A stretch of DNA of 64,000 nucleotides, taken from NCBI GenBank assembly GCA_902727985.1, contig CACVAY010000110.1:1-64000 (forward strand), read 5' to 3'. A model generated the notes under the pieces. It did not search any database and was not told the origin of the DNA. It saw nothing but the letters and a program-made list of their open reading frames with translations. Positions within the stretch are counted from its first letter, which is position 1. Every line of letters begins with the position of its first letter. Shown here piece by piece: positions 1 to 9,182 of this stretch. The position numbers and the translations under genes are program-made. The DNA is from an uncultured Thiotrichaceae bacterium (GTDB taxonomy: Bacteria; Pseudomonadota; Gammaproteobacteria; Thiotrichales; Thiotrichaceae).

Positions 1-18
1 AAGCACTTGCTTCATACC

Positions 19-47
19 TTGACTTCACACCACTCTTCATAGATACT
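19..47 (+). promoter_or_regulatory. Candidate sigma70 promoter of the rpsF operon
   Basis: TTGACT at 19-24 and GATACT at 42-47 are separated by 17 bases, about 88 bases before rpsF. The -35 is close to consensus and the -10 matches at four of six positions. It is the best match seen in the short upstream stretch available, and no start site is known. Confidence 0.5.
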
Positions 48-50
48 GTC

Positions 51-70
51 GCGCACTTTGGGCAGTGTGC
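51..70 (+). promoter_or_regulatory. Hairpin in the rpsF leader
   Basis: GCGCAC and GTGTGC pair across an 8-base loop (one G-U pair) between the candidate promoter and rpsF. In many bacteria the S6:S18 complex binds an RNA structure in the rpsF leader and represses its own operon. This hairpin is in the right place for that, but I could not match the conserved bulge with confidence, so the role is inference. Confidence 0.3.
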
Positions 71-134
71 CCATCTCCTTGCTCTACCTTATCATACCGA
101 TTCGGGGGGCAATTTCTTTCCACAAGGAGTCACA

Positions 135-470
135 ATGAGACACTACGAAGTTGTATTTCTGGTACATCCTGATCAGAGCGAGCAGGTTCCTGCAATGATC
201 GAACGCTACCGCACCATGATTGAAGAAGATAAAGGTGTAATCCACCGCATGGAAGACTGGGGCAGACGCCAGTTAGCTTACCCTATCGTCAAGCTTCACA
301 AAGCACACTATGTTTTGATGAACATCGAATGTTCTGGCGAGTCGCTTGCTAAACTTGAAGACCTTTTCCGTTTCAATGATGCGATCCTTCGCAACATGAT
401 TATCAAGTGTGATAAAGCTGAAACCTCACCTTCTTTGCTAAGCAAAGAAAACGAAGACGCTAAGTCATAA
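135..470 (+). CDS. rpsF: 30S ribosomal protein S6
   Basis: Small-subunit protein that binds 16S rRNA in the platform together with S18. The 111-residue product opens [25 protein letters not shown] and carries the family signature [18 protein letters not shown] near residue 40, with a normal length. AAGGAG lies six bases before the ATG. It is the first gene of a tight cluster (rpsF, rpsR, a membrane protein, rplI) and rpsR follows after 13 bases, so co-transcription is likely. The C-terminus is a short charged tail (KENEDAKS). Confidence 0.98.
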   Translation: MRHYEVVFLVHPDQSEQVPAMIERYRTMIEEDKGVIHRMEDWGRRQLAYPIVKLHKAHYVLMNIECSGESLAKLEDLFRFNDAILRNMIIKCDKAETSPSLLSKENEDAKS

Positions 471-483
471 TAAGGAGCTAACC

Positions 484-711
484 ATGTCACGTTTTTTTAG
501 AAGACAAAAGTACTGCCGTTTCACTGCTGAGGGCATTACTCACATAGATTATAAAGATCTTGATACGCTTAAAGCATACGTTACCGAAACGGGTAAAATT
601 GTTCCTAGCCGTATCACAGGTACGAAAGCAAAATATCAACGTCAACTTGCTACTGCTATTAAGCGTGCACGTTACCTTGCATTGCTTCCTTACACTGATT
701 CACATAAGTAG
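484..711 (+). CDS. rpsR: 30S ribosomal protein S18
   Basis: 75-residue S18, the partner of S6 in the 30S platform. Visible family features are the N-terminal RRQKYCRF, the central TDTLKxYV-like segment [19 protein letters not shown] and the basic stretch [25 protein letters not shown]. The Shine-Dalgarno AAGGAG precedes the ATG. It sits 13 bases after rpsF and 16 before the membrane-protein gene, as expected for one operon. Confidence 0.98.
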   Translation: MSRFFRRQKYCRFTAEGITHIDYKDLDTLKAYVTETGKIVPSRITGTKAKYQRQLATAIKRARYLALLPYTDSHK

Positions 712-727
712 AACATAGGAAATAATC

Positions 728-1615
728 ATGGCCCGCTTTATTATGGCAGGCCCGCTGCAAGCCGGGATCTTTGTCATTTTTATGACCTTCGTCACGGCTC
801 TGGCTCCGCCACTGGCTGTTTTAGGTAATGCTGCAATCGCTCTGGTTACATTGCGATCAGGTTGGCAGAAAGGTGTAGTACTCGCCATCGTTGCAAGTAT
901 CACATTAGGTTTGCTTTTCTCTGCACAAAACTCGCTCGGTCAAGGCCTCGCGATTGGTCTCCTTCAATGGCTGCCAATTGTTGGATTTGCTTGGATACTC
1001 TTCCGAACCGTTTCATGGTCGATTACCTTACAGGCGATCATGGGCACTATAATTTTCGGACTCGTTATCTTTCAGATCCTCATTCCGGACATTGCTACCT
1101 ACTGGACAAGTACGCTAACAAGCTTGTTTGAACCATTGAAGGGGAAAGAAGAGTTTTCCGCTATCGATATCAAACAGCAAATTGAAACACTTGCCCCGCA
1201 TATGACATGGCTTAGTGCCGCGAGCTTCACCGTTATTAGCGTTGTTTCGCTATTAATTGGTCGATACTGGCAAGCCAAATTATATAACCCAGGTGGCTTT
1301 GGCGAAGAGTTTCGCGCCATTACTGTCGGAAAGCCAGCAGCATTTGTAGTGATTGCTTTAACCACAGCGGCGTTATTAAGCGATCACGTGTTAATACAAG
1401 CAATGCTTATGGCTGGCATGATTGTTTTTTTATTCCACGGCTTGGGCCTTGCACATAGCCTTGTCCATGCTGGAAAAATACATAAAGGCCTTTTGTTTTT
1501 GATGTATTTTCTTATGTTTATATTGCCAGTCATGATACTTGTGATGCTGGCTACATTAGCAATTATTGACAGCTTTGCTGATTTTCGTAGCAAACTGGAT
1601 ATAGATAAACCTTAA
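728..1615 (+). CDS. Multi-spanning membrane protein between rpsR and rplI (DUF2232/YybS-like)
   Basis: 295-residue inner-membrane protein with about eight hydrophobic segments spread over its length (roughly residues 5-30, 38-55, 58-75, 80-115, 165-185, 205-225, 230-250, 262-285) and a short soluble loop at about 125-155. A membrane protein at this exact place, between rpsR and rplI, is common in gammaproteobacteria (for example in Pseudomonas). I assign it by position and topology to the DUF2232/YybS-like group. No catalytic motif is visible. AGGAAA precedes the ATG, and rplI follows after 19 bases. Its function is unknown. Confidence 0.75.
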   Translation: MARFIMAGPLQAGIFVIFMTFVTALAPPLAVLGNAAIALVTLRSGWQKGVVLAIVASITLGLLFSAQNSLGQGLAIGLLQWLPIVGFAWILFRTVSWSITLQAIMGTIIFGLVIFQILIPDIATYWTSTLTSLFEPLKGKEEFSAIDIKQQIETLAPHMTWLSAASFTVISVVSLLIGRYWQAKLYNPGGFGEEFRAITVGKPAAFVVIALTTAALLSDHVLIQAMLMAGMIVFLFHGLGLAHSLVHAGKIHKGLLFLMYFLMFILPVMILVMLATLAIIDSFADFRSKLDIDKP

Positions 1616-1634
1616 AATTTTATAGGTGAACACG

Positions 1635-2144
1635 ATGGAAGTTATACTTCTTGAAAAAATTGAAAACCTGGGCTCACTAGGTCAAATTGTAAACGTACGT
1701 TCAGGTTACGCACGCAACTTTCTTGTACCTCAGAAGAAAGCAAAAATGGCGACTAAAGCTAACTTAGAGGAATTTGAAAAGATTCGCGCTGGACTTGAAG
1801 CTGCTGCTGCTGAAATTCAAACAGCTGCTGAGGCTCGTAAAGCCGAGATCGAAGGCACTGCGATTACGATCACGGCAAATGCTGGACCTGAAGGCAAGCT
1901 ATTCGGCTCTGTTACGGTAGCCGAGATTGCTAATGCTGTTATTGAAGCTGGTAAGACTGTTGAGCGTAGTGAGATTCGTATGCCTGAAGGCCCTATTCGC
2001 TCTACAGGTGAGTACGAAGTACTGGTTCACTTACACTCTGACGTTGATGCAACGATCAAAGTCACTGTTGAAACAGGTGATGAAGTATCAAGCTTGGAAG
2101 ATGAAGATGAAGATGAATCTGCTGAAGACTCAGTAGAAGAATAA
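1635..2144 (+). CDS. rplI: 50S ribosomal protein L9
   Basis: L9 binds 23S rRNA near the L1 stalk. The N-terminal domain MEVILLEKIENLGSLGQIVNVRSGYARNFL is the family signature. The ORF track starts three codons earlier at a GTG (1626), but ATG 1635 gives the canonical N-terminus and the upstream TAGGTG can serve as ribosome site. The product is 169 residues, about 20 longer than usual L9. The extra part is an acidic tail, SSLEDEDEDESAEDSVEE, after the normal C-terminal domain. It is the last gene of the rpsF cluster. Confidence 0.97.
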   Translation: MEVILLEKIENLGSLGQIVNVRSGYARNFLVPQKKAKMATKANLEEFEKIRAGLEAAAAEIQTAAEARKAEIEGTAITITANAGPEGKLFGSVTVAEIANAVIEAGKTVERSEIRMPEGPIRSTGEYEVLVHLHSDVDATIKVTVETGDEVSSLEDEDEDESAEDSVEE

Positions 2145-2160
2145 CTTCATGTTTGATCAT

Positions 2161-2191
2161 CCCGTCTGGTAATTTACTTTTACCAGACGGG
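2161..2191. terminator. Stem-loop between convergent rplI and argF
   Basis: CCCGTCTGGTAA at 2161-2172 pairs perfectly with TTACCAGACGGG at 2180-2191 across a 7-base loop. It lies between the convergent ends of rplI and argF and probably ends both transcripts. Neither strand has a strong T run after the stem, so it is not a textbook intrinsic terminator. Confidence 0.55.
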
Positions 2192-2225
2192 AATACTCTG
2201 TTCTACGAATACTAATTTGGCGTTC

Positions 2226-3143
2226 TTACAGCAGACCTTCAGATACTAGTGCTACCAACAAAGCTTTTTGCGCATGTAAGCGATTTTCTGCTTCCTGCCA
2301 TACCACACTCTGCTTTCCTTCTAAAACCCCTTCACTGACTTCTTCACCACGATGCGCCGGGAGACAATGCATAAAAATCGCATCCTGATCAGCTACAGAC
2401 ATAAGACTTTCATTGATTTGATAACCTGCAAAGGCAGTCTCACGTAATGCCTGCTCTTCCTCCTGCCCCATACTCGCCCAAACATCTGTCACGAGTAGGT
2501 TTGAGTCTTTAGCTGCTCGTTCAATATCTTGCGTAACTGTCACTCTCTCACCTAGCTGCTGAGTAAGAGCTGCATCTGGCTCATAGCCTTGTGGGCAGGC
2601 AATATTGAGATGAAAGTCGAATTGAATCGCTGCATTCATCCAAGAATGGCACATATTATTACCATCTCCGACATAGGTAACCGTCGCTCCCTTGATGTCA
2701 CCACGGGACTCTTGATAAGTCATCATATCGGCCAATAGTTGGCATGGGTGATACATATCTGTCAAAGCATTGATTACAGGCACACTTGAGTACTCTGCAA
2801 AAGTCTCCACAACGTCATGAGCAAAAGTACGAATCATTACTACATCCGTCATGCTTGAGATAACACGGGCCGCATCTGGAACTGGCTCACCACGGCCTAA
2901 CTGTGTATCGGTAGGTGACAAAAATAGAGCATGGCCACCGAGCTGTGTCATTCCAGCTTCAAACGAGACACGCGTACGTGTTGAAGCCTTATCAAAAATC
3001 ATGGCCAATGTACGATTTTGCAACGGCGTGTATGAAACCCCCTGCTTCCATTTTGCCTTCAAATGAATAGCATTATTGATAAGCGCTGTTAACTCATCTG
3101 GCGTGAAGTCCATGAGAGTTAGGAAATTTTTTATTTTATTCAT
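2226..3143 (-). CDS. argF: Ornithine carbamoyltransferase
   Basis: Transfers the carbamoyl group from carbamoyl phosphate to ornithine to make citrulline in arginine synthesis, in the cytosol. Visible motifs are [11 protein letters not shown] (carbamoyl-phosphate site), HPCQLLADM and [13 protein letters not shown] (ornithine site). The ORF track begins at 3188, but [18 protein letters not shown] from ATG 3143 is the usual start and gives 305 residues. It lies 37 bases after argD on the same strand, so argD-argF form an operon. The hairpin downstream is the likely end. Confidence 0.96.
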   Translation of the reverse strand: MNKIKNFLTLMDFTPDELTALINNAIHLKAKWKQGVSYTPLQNRTLAMIFDKASTRTRVSFEAGMTQLGGHALFLSPTDTQLGRGEPVPDAARVISSMTDVVMIRTFAHDVVETFAEYSSVPVINALTDMYHPCQLLADMMTYQESRGDIKGATVTYVGDGNNMCHSWMNAAIQFDFHLNIACPQGYEPDAALTQQLGERVTVTQDIERAAKDSNLLVTDVWASMGQEEEQALRETAFAGYQINESLMSVADQDAIFMHCLPAHRGEEVSEGVLEGKQSVVWQEAENRLHAQKALLVALVSEGLL

Positions 3144-3180
3144 AATCTTATTTTCTGATACAGCAGACAAACATGGCCTA

Positions 3181-4344
3181 CTATGCAATAAATTCTTTAA
3201 CTAACCGTGAAACAGTCTCGATTACCGAGTCTGCCTGTTCATTTGTCATAACAATAGGCGGTAATAAGCGAATAACACTTCCAGCAGTGACATTGATCAG
3301 CAAACCAGCCTCTAGCGCTTGTAATACAAGCTCAGGACAGTCTTTTTCCAGTTCGATACCCAGCATCAAGCCTTTACCACGAACATCCTTTACACCTGAT
3401 AATTCAGCAAGAGAAGCAAAACCCTTGAGAAAGTATTCACCCAATTCTTTTGCACGAGCTGCCATAGCATCCCGCTCCATGACTTCAACAACCGTTAATG
3501 CCGTGCGACATGCCAAGAAGTTGCCACCAAATGTTGAACCATGTGTACCTGCCACGAGCACACCAACAGCTTCTCCTCTCGCTAACATTGCACCGATGGG
3601 TACACCATTGCCGAGCGCTTTCGCCAAAGTAACAACATCCGGTGTGACATCTTCATGCTGATAGCCAAACCATGTACCTGTTCGGCACATTCCGGCCTGA
3701 ATCTCATCAAGAATCATCAGACATCCATGCTTATTACATAGCTGTCTAATAGACTTTAGATAGCCTTCATCTGGAATATTGATGCCGCCCTCGCCTTGAA
3801 TAGGCTCAACCATAATAGCAACGACCTGATCATCCATGGCCACTTCTATTGCAGACAAATCATTATAAGGAACGTGCACAAAACCTTCTAAGAGGGGGGC
3901 GAAACCCTCTTGAATTTTTTTATTTCCAGTCGCTGAAAGTGCAGCCATGGTTCTGCCATGAAAACTTCCTTCTACAACAATAATTTTTGGTAAAGAAACC
4001 CCTTTCCCTGAACCATACCGACGTGCTAATTTTATCGCAGCTTCATTGGCTTCGGTACCTGAATTACTAAAGAACACCTGTTCCATGCCTGACAGTTGAG
4101 CTAGCTTGCTAGCTAGCTTTTCCTGTGGCTCAATACCATATAGATTCGAGGTATGAATCAACGTATGTGCCTGATCACTAATCGCTTTTGCTATTTCAGG
4201 ATGGGCATGCCCTAAACTACACACAGCAATGCCTGAGAGCGCATCTACATACTCACGATCTTCTGTATCCCATAAACGCGCGTCAGCACCTTTTGTAAAA
4301 GTAACAGGAAGTCTCGAATATGTTGCCATGATTGCATCTGACAT
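3181..4344 (-). CDS. argD: Acetylornithine aminotransferase
   Basis: PLP-dependent class III aminotransferase that converts N-acetylglutamate semialdehyde to N-acetylornithine. It may also act in lysine synthesis, as ArgD does in enterobacteria. It has 387 residues. [43 protein letters not shown] and the PLP lysine in [16 protein letters not shown] are all present. AAGG lies about ten bases before the ATG. It is upstream of argF on the same strand. The 153 bases between it and the next gene should hold the operon promoter, but I see no clear ARG box. Confidence 0.93.
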   Translation of the reverse strand: MSDAIMATYSRLPVTFTKGADARLWDTEDREYVDALSGIAVCSLGHAHPEIAKAISDQAHTLIHTSNLYGIEPQEKLASKLAQLSGMEQVFFSNSGTEANEAAIKLARRYGSGKGVSLPKIIVVEGSFHGRTMAALSATGNKKIQEGFAPLLEGFVHVPYNDLSAIEVAMDDQVVAIMVEPIQGEGGINIPDEGYLKSIRQLCNKHGCLMILDEIQAGMCRTGTWFGYQHEDVTPDVVTLAKALGNGVPIGAMLARGEAVGVLVAGTHGSTFGGNFLACRTALTVVEVMERDAMAARAKELGEYFLKGFASLAELSGVKDVRGKGLMLGIELEKDCPELVLQALEAGLLINVTAGSVIRLLPPIVMTNEQADSVIETVSRLVKEFIA

Positions 4345-4497
4345 TTGCTCAACCTTAATAATTATTAGTGGATTTTACAGCTCAGAAAGACATGCATAGC
4401 GCGCATCGCCCAGCATGGAAAAAGCGGGCGAGTATAACTTTTTAGCCTCAAAGCGTCAATTTTTTAGAATTATTAGGTTGACAAGAAAGCAAAGCTT

Positions 4498-5790
4498 CTA
4501 TGAGTAATAGGCTTTAATCGCCCGGCCGATTCTTTTTAATGTCTCAGTAAACACGGCATCATCTTCTTGCAGCAGCGTCATGCGGAAACCCGTCAAATTA
4601 GAACCAAAGCCTGTCAACGGAACCACACAAACCCCTTCTGCTCCCATCAGCTCGTAGGCAAACTGGAAATCTCTATCCATTGGCATCTTTTCTAACCTAT
4701 TGAGATACAGGCGGATTTTCTTATTTTTTGAATCTAACAAGGCGACTGGTAAGTCTAATAACTCAACCACTAGATAAAACACCCCCCTTGGCTTGTTTAA
4801 TCTAACTTGAGGGACATTCTTAAAAAACTCATCCGCCTCATCTGCTCTTCTTTGGTATTTGGCAATTCGACTGGCTAACAAGGCATCGAAGTGTTCATTT
4901 GAATACAAAGCTGGCAATACTTGTTGCGGCATCGTCGTTGAACAAACCTCCAGCATCTTTGCCAATAGCAACATGCGAATATAGTCACTGAAATTTTTAT
5001 CCGTCTCAGCGTTATAAATTTCTATCCAACCACAACGGGAACCAGGCCAAGGAATATCTTTACTGATTCCTTTCATACTGATACCTGGGACATCCTCGAT
5101 GATTTCATAAAGATATGTGTTCTCAACACCATCAAAAGTCATATGGTGATAGATTTCATCAAAGATAAGAAAACAGTCGTATTTTTTTGCTATCGCTACA
5201 ATTTTTTCTAATGTTTCGCGACGGTACACACTACCTGTTGGGTTATTGGGATTAATAACCAAGATTGCAACAATCTGCTCGTTATACCGAACCTTATTTT
5301 CGATCTCATCAAGATCTGGTTCCCAGTCATTCTCAGGGTCTAGCTGATAGGAAACATAATCACAACCCGCATGCATCGCTTCAGCCGTTGCATGGGATGG
5401 ATAAGTCGGTGATGGGACGAGAACACGCGCTTCACGCGGCAGGTTATTTAAAATCTTATTGATGGCTTCGCCAAGCCCGTTAAAGAAAAGAATATCATCA
5501 ACGGTACACACTTTCTCACTAGAGAAATTATCCAAAACATATTGGCGAGCATTGATATCACCACGGGAATCCGTGTACGCAAAACTAATGGAATGGGATA
5601 CTTCTTCACGAAGTATATCCTTCATCCATTCTGGCACATCTTCGCCAGCAGTTACTGGATCACCTATATTTTCCCAAATCATTGAGAAGTGACCCATTTT
5701 TTCGAGCTGCTTACCAATCTCTACGACTTCCCGAATTGGGTAGCGCAGCAAATCACTTTCAGCTTTTAGCAGATTCTGTCTCACAGTCAT
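4498..5790 (-). CDS. Class I/II PLP-dependent aminotransferase (AlaA/AspB-like)
   Basis: 430-residue fold-type I aminotransferase. Visible are the substrate-loop region MIWENIGDPVTAGEDVPEW, SYSYTDSRG-like SFAYTDSRGDINARQYVL, the PLP-binding NPNNPTGSVYRRE and FDEIYHHMTFDG, and the Schiff-base lysine in GISKDIPWPGSRCGW. The family includes alanine and aspartate aminotransferases, and the exact amino donor cannot be read from the sequence. It is longer than typical AspC (about 400). It stands alone between argD and typA on the minus strand. Confidence 0.8.
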   Translation of the reverse strand: MTVRQNLLKAESDLLRYPIREVVEIGKQLEKMGHFSMIWENIGDPVTAGEDVPEWMKDILREEVSHSISFAYTDSRGDINARQYVLDNFSSEKVCTVDDILFFNGLGEAINKILNNLPREARVLVPSPTYPSHATAEAMHAGCDYVSYQLDPENDWEPDLDEIENKVRYNEQIVAILVINPNNPTGSVYRRETLEKIVAIAKKYDCFLIFDEIYHHMTFDGVENTYLYEIIEDVPGISMKGISKDIPWPGSRCGWIEIYNAETDKNFSDYIRMLLLAKMLEVCSTTMPQQVLPALYSNEHFDALLASRIAKYQRRADEADEFFKNVPQVRLNKPRGVFYLVVELLDLPVALLDSKNKKIRLYLNRLEKMPMDRDFQFAYELMGAEGVCVVPLTGFGSNLTGFRMTLLQEDDAVFTETLKRIGRAIKAYYS

Positions 5791-5878
5791 TCTTCCGTGA
5801 AATATCTGATCATATCAGTCGTTATTGTCGCTTCAACTAATTGCGCTTTACGGCAGTTATATCCGTATAAGCGATCAA

Positions 5879-7693
5879 TTATGCACGAGACGCGCGCTTG
5901 CGCTCGTTTTCAGTCAACATTTTCTTACGAAGACGAATACTATCTGGCGTTACTTCTACCAACTCATCTTCATCGATAAATTCTAGCGCTTGCTCTAGCG
6001 TCATACGAATAGGCTTAACCAAGGTTAAACTTTCATCTGTGCCCGAAGCACGTACATTCGTCAGCTGCTTTGCTTTAGTTGGGTTAACAACTAAGTCATT
6101 ATCACGGCTGTGAATACCCACAAGCATGCCTTCATAAACCTCTTCAGCATGACCAAGGAATAATTTACCGCGCTCCTGAAGATTGAATAACCCATAAGAT
6201 AACGCTTTACCTTGTGTATTAGAAATCAACACACCGTTCTGGCGCTGGCCAATTTTACCTGGCTTGTATTCACCATAATGATCAAATGTGTGGAATAATA
6301 AACCGGTACCAGAAGTCGTTGTTAGAAATTCAGTCTGGAAACCAATTAAACCACGTGATGGAATAATATATTCAAGACGAATACGACCTTTACCATCGGG
6401 TTCCATATTCTTTATTTCACCACGGCGTAAACCCAGCTTCTCCATAACTGAGCCTTGATGATCAACTTCGATATCAACAGACATACTTTCATATGGCTCT
6501 TCTTTATTACCATTCTCGTCTTCACGAATAATGACTTCAGGACGAGAAACCGCTAGTTCAAAACCTTCTCGACGCATATTTTCGATCAAGACACTAAGAT
6601 GCAATTCACCACGACCGGAAACACGGAATTTATCCGCATCATCCATTTGCTCTACTCGAAGCGCCACGTTATGTAGCAATTCTTCATCAAGACGTTCTTG
6701 GATATTTCTTGACGTAACGTACTTACCTTCTTTACCCGCGAAAGGTGAGCTATTAACCTGAAACGTCATCGTTACTGTTGGCTCATCAACCGTTAATGGC
6801 GTTAAAGCTTCAACGTTATCTGGATCACACAAGGTGTCCGAGATATAAAGCTCCTCCATCCCTGTGAAAGCGATAATGTCACCAGCTTGCGCTTCAGGCA
6901 CTTCAATACGCTCTAAGCCATGAAAACCCAAAATTTGTAGCATACGCCCATTACGAATCTTGCCTTCTCGGTCAATGACTTTGATTGAACTGTTTTTAGC
7001 AATCTTACCTTTCTTAATTCGACCGATGCCGATCAAACCCACATAAGAGTTATAATCTAGTGAGCTTACCTGCATCTGGAAAGGCGCATCTGGATCAACA
7101 TCAGGGTGAGATACTTGCTCTACGATTTGCTCAAATAATGGTGTCATATCGCCATCACGAACTGAATCTTCTAGTCCCGCATAACCATTTAGTGCTGATG
7201 CGTAGACTACTGGGAAATCTAACTGCTCATCCGTTGCTCCCAAACGATCAAACAATTCAAACGTTTGATCTAGTACCCAATCAGGACGTGAGCCAGGGCG
7301 GTCAATCTTGTTAATAACAACGATGGGCTTGAAGCCCATATCAAAGGCTTTTTGCGTCACAAAACGTGTTTGTGGCATTGGGCCATCAACTGCGTCGACA
7401 AGTAGAAGTACACTGTCCACCATCGAAAGTACACGCTCAACTTCGCCACCGAAATCCGCATGTCCTGGGGTGTCTACGATATTAATTCGATAATCATTCC
7501 AACGAAGCGCGGTGTTTTTTGCAAGAATCGTAATTCCACGTTCTTTTTCTAGCGCATTAGAATCCATCATTCGTTCACCGTGGTCTGCACGATCATCAAA
7601 TGTTCCAGACTGCTTTAGAAGCTCGTCTACCAAGGTAGTTTTACCATGGTCAACATGGGCAATAATGGCTATATTTCGTAGATTTTCGATCAC
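5879..7693 (-). CDS. typA: Ribosome-associated GTPase TypA/BipA
   Basis: Translational GTPase of the EF-G superfamily that acts in 50S assembly and stress adaptation, including growth in the cold. Near the N-terminus are the P-loop AHVDHGKTT, the switch motif [24 protein letters not shown] and NKIDRPG. The C-terminal BipA region includes [13 protein letters not shown]. The ORF track starts at GTG 7741, but a TATAAT box lies inside that extension and E. coli BipA begins MIEKLRNIAII. GTG 7693 (reading [11 protein letters not shown], 604 residues) is therefore the better start. Confidence 0.93.
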   Translation of the reverse strand: MIENLRNIAIIAHVDHGKTTLVDELLKQSGTFDDRADHGERMMDSNALEKERGITILAKNTALRWNDYRINIVDTPGHADFGGEVERVLSMVDSVLLLVDAVDGPMPQTRFVTQKAFDMGFKPIVVINKIDRPGSRPDWVLDQTFELFDRLGATDEQLDFPVVYASALNGYAGLEDSVRDGDMTPLFEQIVEQVSHPDVDPDAPFQMQVSSLDYNSYVGLIGIGRIKKGKIAKNSSIKVIDREGKIRNGRMLQILGFHGLERIEVPEAQAGDIIAFTGMEELYISDTLCDPDNVEALTPLTVDEPTVTMTFQVNSSPFAGKEGKYVTSRNIQERLDEELLHNVALRVEQMDDADKFRVSGRGELHLSVLIENMRREGFELAVSRPEVIIREDENGNKEEPYESMSVDIEVDHQGSVMEKLGLRRGEIKNMEPDGKGRIRLEYIIPSRGLIGFQTEFLTTTSGTGLLFHTFDHYGEYKPGKIGQRQNGVLISNTQGKALSYGLFNLQERGKLFLGHAEEVYEGMLVGIHSRDNDLVVNPTKAKQLTNVRASGTDESLTLVKPIRMTLEQALEFIDEDELVEVTPDSIRLRKKMLTENERKRASRA

Positions 7694-7724
7694 AACTTTT
7701 CGCTCGAATTTTTTAAGATGCGCG

Positions 7725-7730
7725 ATTATA
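7725..7730 (-). promoter_or_regulatory. -10 element of typA
   Basis: TATAAT on the minus strand, 31 bases before GTG 7693 and inside the 16-codon extension given in the ORF track. No good -35 is visible at the usual distance. It favours the downstream GTG start of typA. Confidence 0.5.
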
Positions 7731-7796
7731 CTCTCAGGCACAATATTAGTACACGTTTATATTACAACCCCTTGACAAGACCACATAGGTAGTATT

Positions 7797-8192
7797 TTGG
7801 AATTTTCAACATCACAATATGATCTAATCAGCGGAGACCAAGGCGTCAGAAAATTGGTTGATCGGTTTTATGACCTGATGGATGAACGCGAGGACGTCAA
7901 AGTATTACGTGATTTGCACGCAAAGTCCCTACGCATATCACGCGACAAACTCTACATGTTTCTTTCAGGGTGGCTAGGCGGACCTCAACTGTATGTCGAA
8001 AAATATGGCCACCCCCGGTTACGCGCACGCCACTTACCCTTCAAAATCACTAATGAAGAAAGAGATCAATGGATGTCATGTATGAACCAAGCCTTAGAAG
8101 AGCAGATAGAGGATCAACTGCTATTAAGCACCCTAAAACAGTCGCTATTTAAGGTCGCTGATTTTATGAGAAACGCAGAGGATGCTTCGTAG
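7797..8192 (+). CDS. Group II truncated haemoglobin
   Basis: 131-residue 2-on-2 globin that binds haem and oxygen or handles NO and peroxide. Features seen are GVRKLVDRFYDLMDE (B helix), the GWLGGPQLYVEKYGHPRLRARHLPF block with the likely proximal histidine at about residue 79, and Trp at about 92 in QWMSCM, the G8 Trp of group II proteins. The start is a TTG at 7797 with AGGT a few bases upstream. The only internal ATG near the front would remove the A/B helices. It overlaps the convergent gene at 8164-8523 by 29 bases. Confidence 0.9.
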   Translation: MEFSTSQYDLISGDQGVRKLVDRFYDLMDEREDVKVLRDLHAKSLRISRDKLYMFLSGWLGGPQLYVEKYGHPRLRARHLPFKITNEERDQWMSCMNQALEEQIEDQLLLSTLKQSLFKVADFMRNAEDAS

Positions 8193-8523
8193 CGGTAGAC
8201 ATTTGGGTATCTAGCTTGATATCTGCCTCCGGATCTAGACCCGAAATAAATTTTTTGAATTCTTGCTGGTCAGCTTCTTCATCATGATGAACAAAGCTAC
8301 CCTCTAAATGAAGACCTTTACGTTTACAAGATAAGAATACCACTAGACCTTCAAGCGCCATTCCAACAAACTCATCGGGACTTGGACTTGCTTTCTGTAG
8401 ATCAACATAACGATCAGAGTTCAACCTTTCCAACGAATTGAAAGTCTTTTGACAATGCTGATCATCAGCACTTGTGATCTCGAATGTAGAAAGTTGCTCA
8501 TTCATACCAGTTATGATTGTCAT
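8164..8523 (-). CDS. Uncharacterised small acidic protein
   Basis: 119-residue soluble protein that I do not recognise. It has no signal peptide, no membrane segment and two cysteines (DQHCQKTF, LSCKRKG). The middle (VGMALEGLVVFLSCKRKG) could form a strand-rich core. GGGG lies seven bases before ATG 8523, and a second ATG six codons in is possible. Its 3' end overlaps the end of the truncated haemoglobin gene on the other strand by 29 bases, so the two transcripts may interfere. It could be a chance ORF, but the composition and ribosome site argue for a gene. Confidence 0.6.
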   Translation of the reverse strand: MTIITGMNEQLSTFEITSADDQHCQKTFNSLERLNSDRYVDLQKASPSPDEFVGMALEGLVVFLSCKRKGLHLEGSFVHHDEEADQQEFKKFISGLDPEADIKLDTQMSTATKHPLRFS

Positions 8524-8607
8524 TATTTAGCCCCATTACTAAATATTATACCCACCTAAGATGACCAATAACTGAACAACTCTTTTCTTAATAAATATTT
8601 AACAACC

Positions 8608-9087
8608 TTATTTAACTTTTTGTTGCACTAAGTTTGTAACATTTCCCCCTGAATATGTGTAAGCTTTACCAAACCCTATGACAAAACTTCCTGCATTTAT
8701 TTCCACTCGAAATAATCTAAAATCACTAAGATTACTCAAAATATTCATGATGTTACCAAACTTACCTGCAAACTCAGCAATGATCTTAGTATAGTCCTCT
8801 TCTACACGCTCTATTTCAGATACATACCCCTCACCTGAGAGCCGCCTGCGTGCAAAAACTTGTCTGGACTTTTCCTCATCTTCAATAATTAAAATGGAAA
8901 TCCTTTTATCGTCAATAAGGTTTTGAGTATGTTTTGCCAGCTCGCTAATATAAATATAAAAACAACCATTATGATAGATATAAGGGGCATAACTTGCATA
9001 TGGTAAACCTTCTGATGTTAAGGACGCTATTTGCAGAGATTTTTGCTCTATAATTAATTCTTGTAATTGTTCTTCTGGGGACATCAT
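8608..9087 (-). CDS. HugZ/HutZ-type haem-binding pyridoxamine-oxidase-fold protein
   Basis: 159-residue split-barrel protein of the PNPOx-like fold. The N-terminal part SLQIASLTSEGLPYASYAPYI and the C-terminal FRLFRVEINAGSFVIGFGKAYTY match the HugZ/HutZ haem-utilisation family, whose members bind and degrade haem to release iron. The family histidine motif at the very C-terminus is not obvious here, so enzymatic activity is uncertain. AGGTAGG precedes two adjacent ATGs (9087, 9084). No haem transporter genes are nearby. With the globin just to the left, two haem-linked genes lie within 1.3 kb. Confidence 0.75.
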   Translation of the reverse strand: MMSPEEQLQELIIEQKSLQIASLTSEGLPYASYAPYIYHNGCFYIYISELAKHTQNLIDDKRISILIIEDEEKSRQVFARRRLSGEGYVSEIERVEEDYTKIIAEFAGKFGNIMNILSNLSDFRLFRVEINAGSFVIGFGKAYTYSGGNVTNLVQQKVK

Positions 9088-9182
9088 AAACCTACCTACA
9101 TAAACTCAACATTGATACTGTAAGCATAATATAACGATAAGTTTTGGTATGGCGGTTTATGGGACTCTGGATAATGAAAAGC

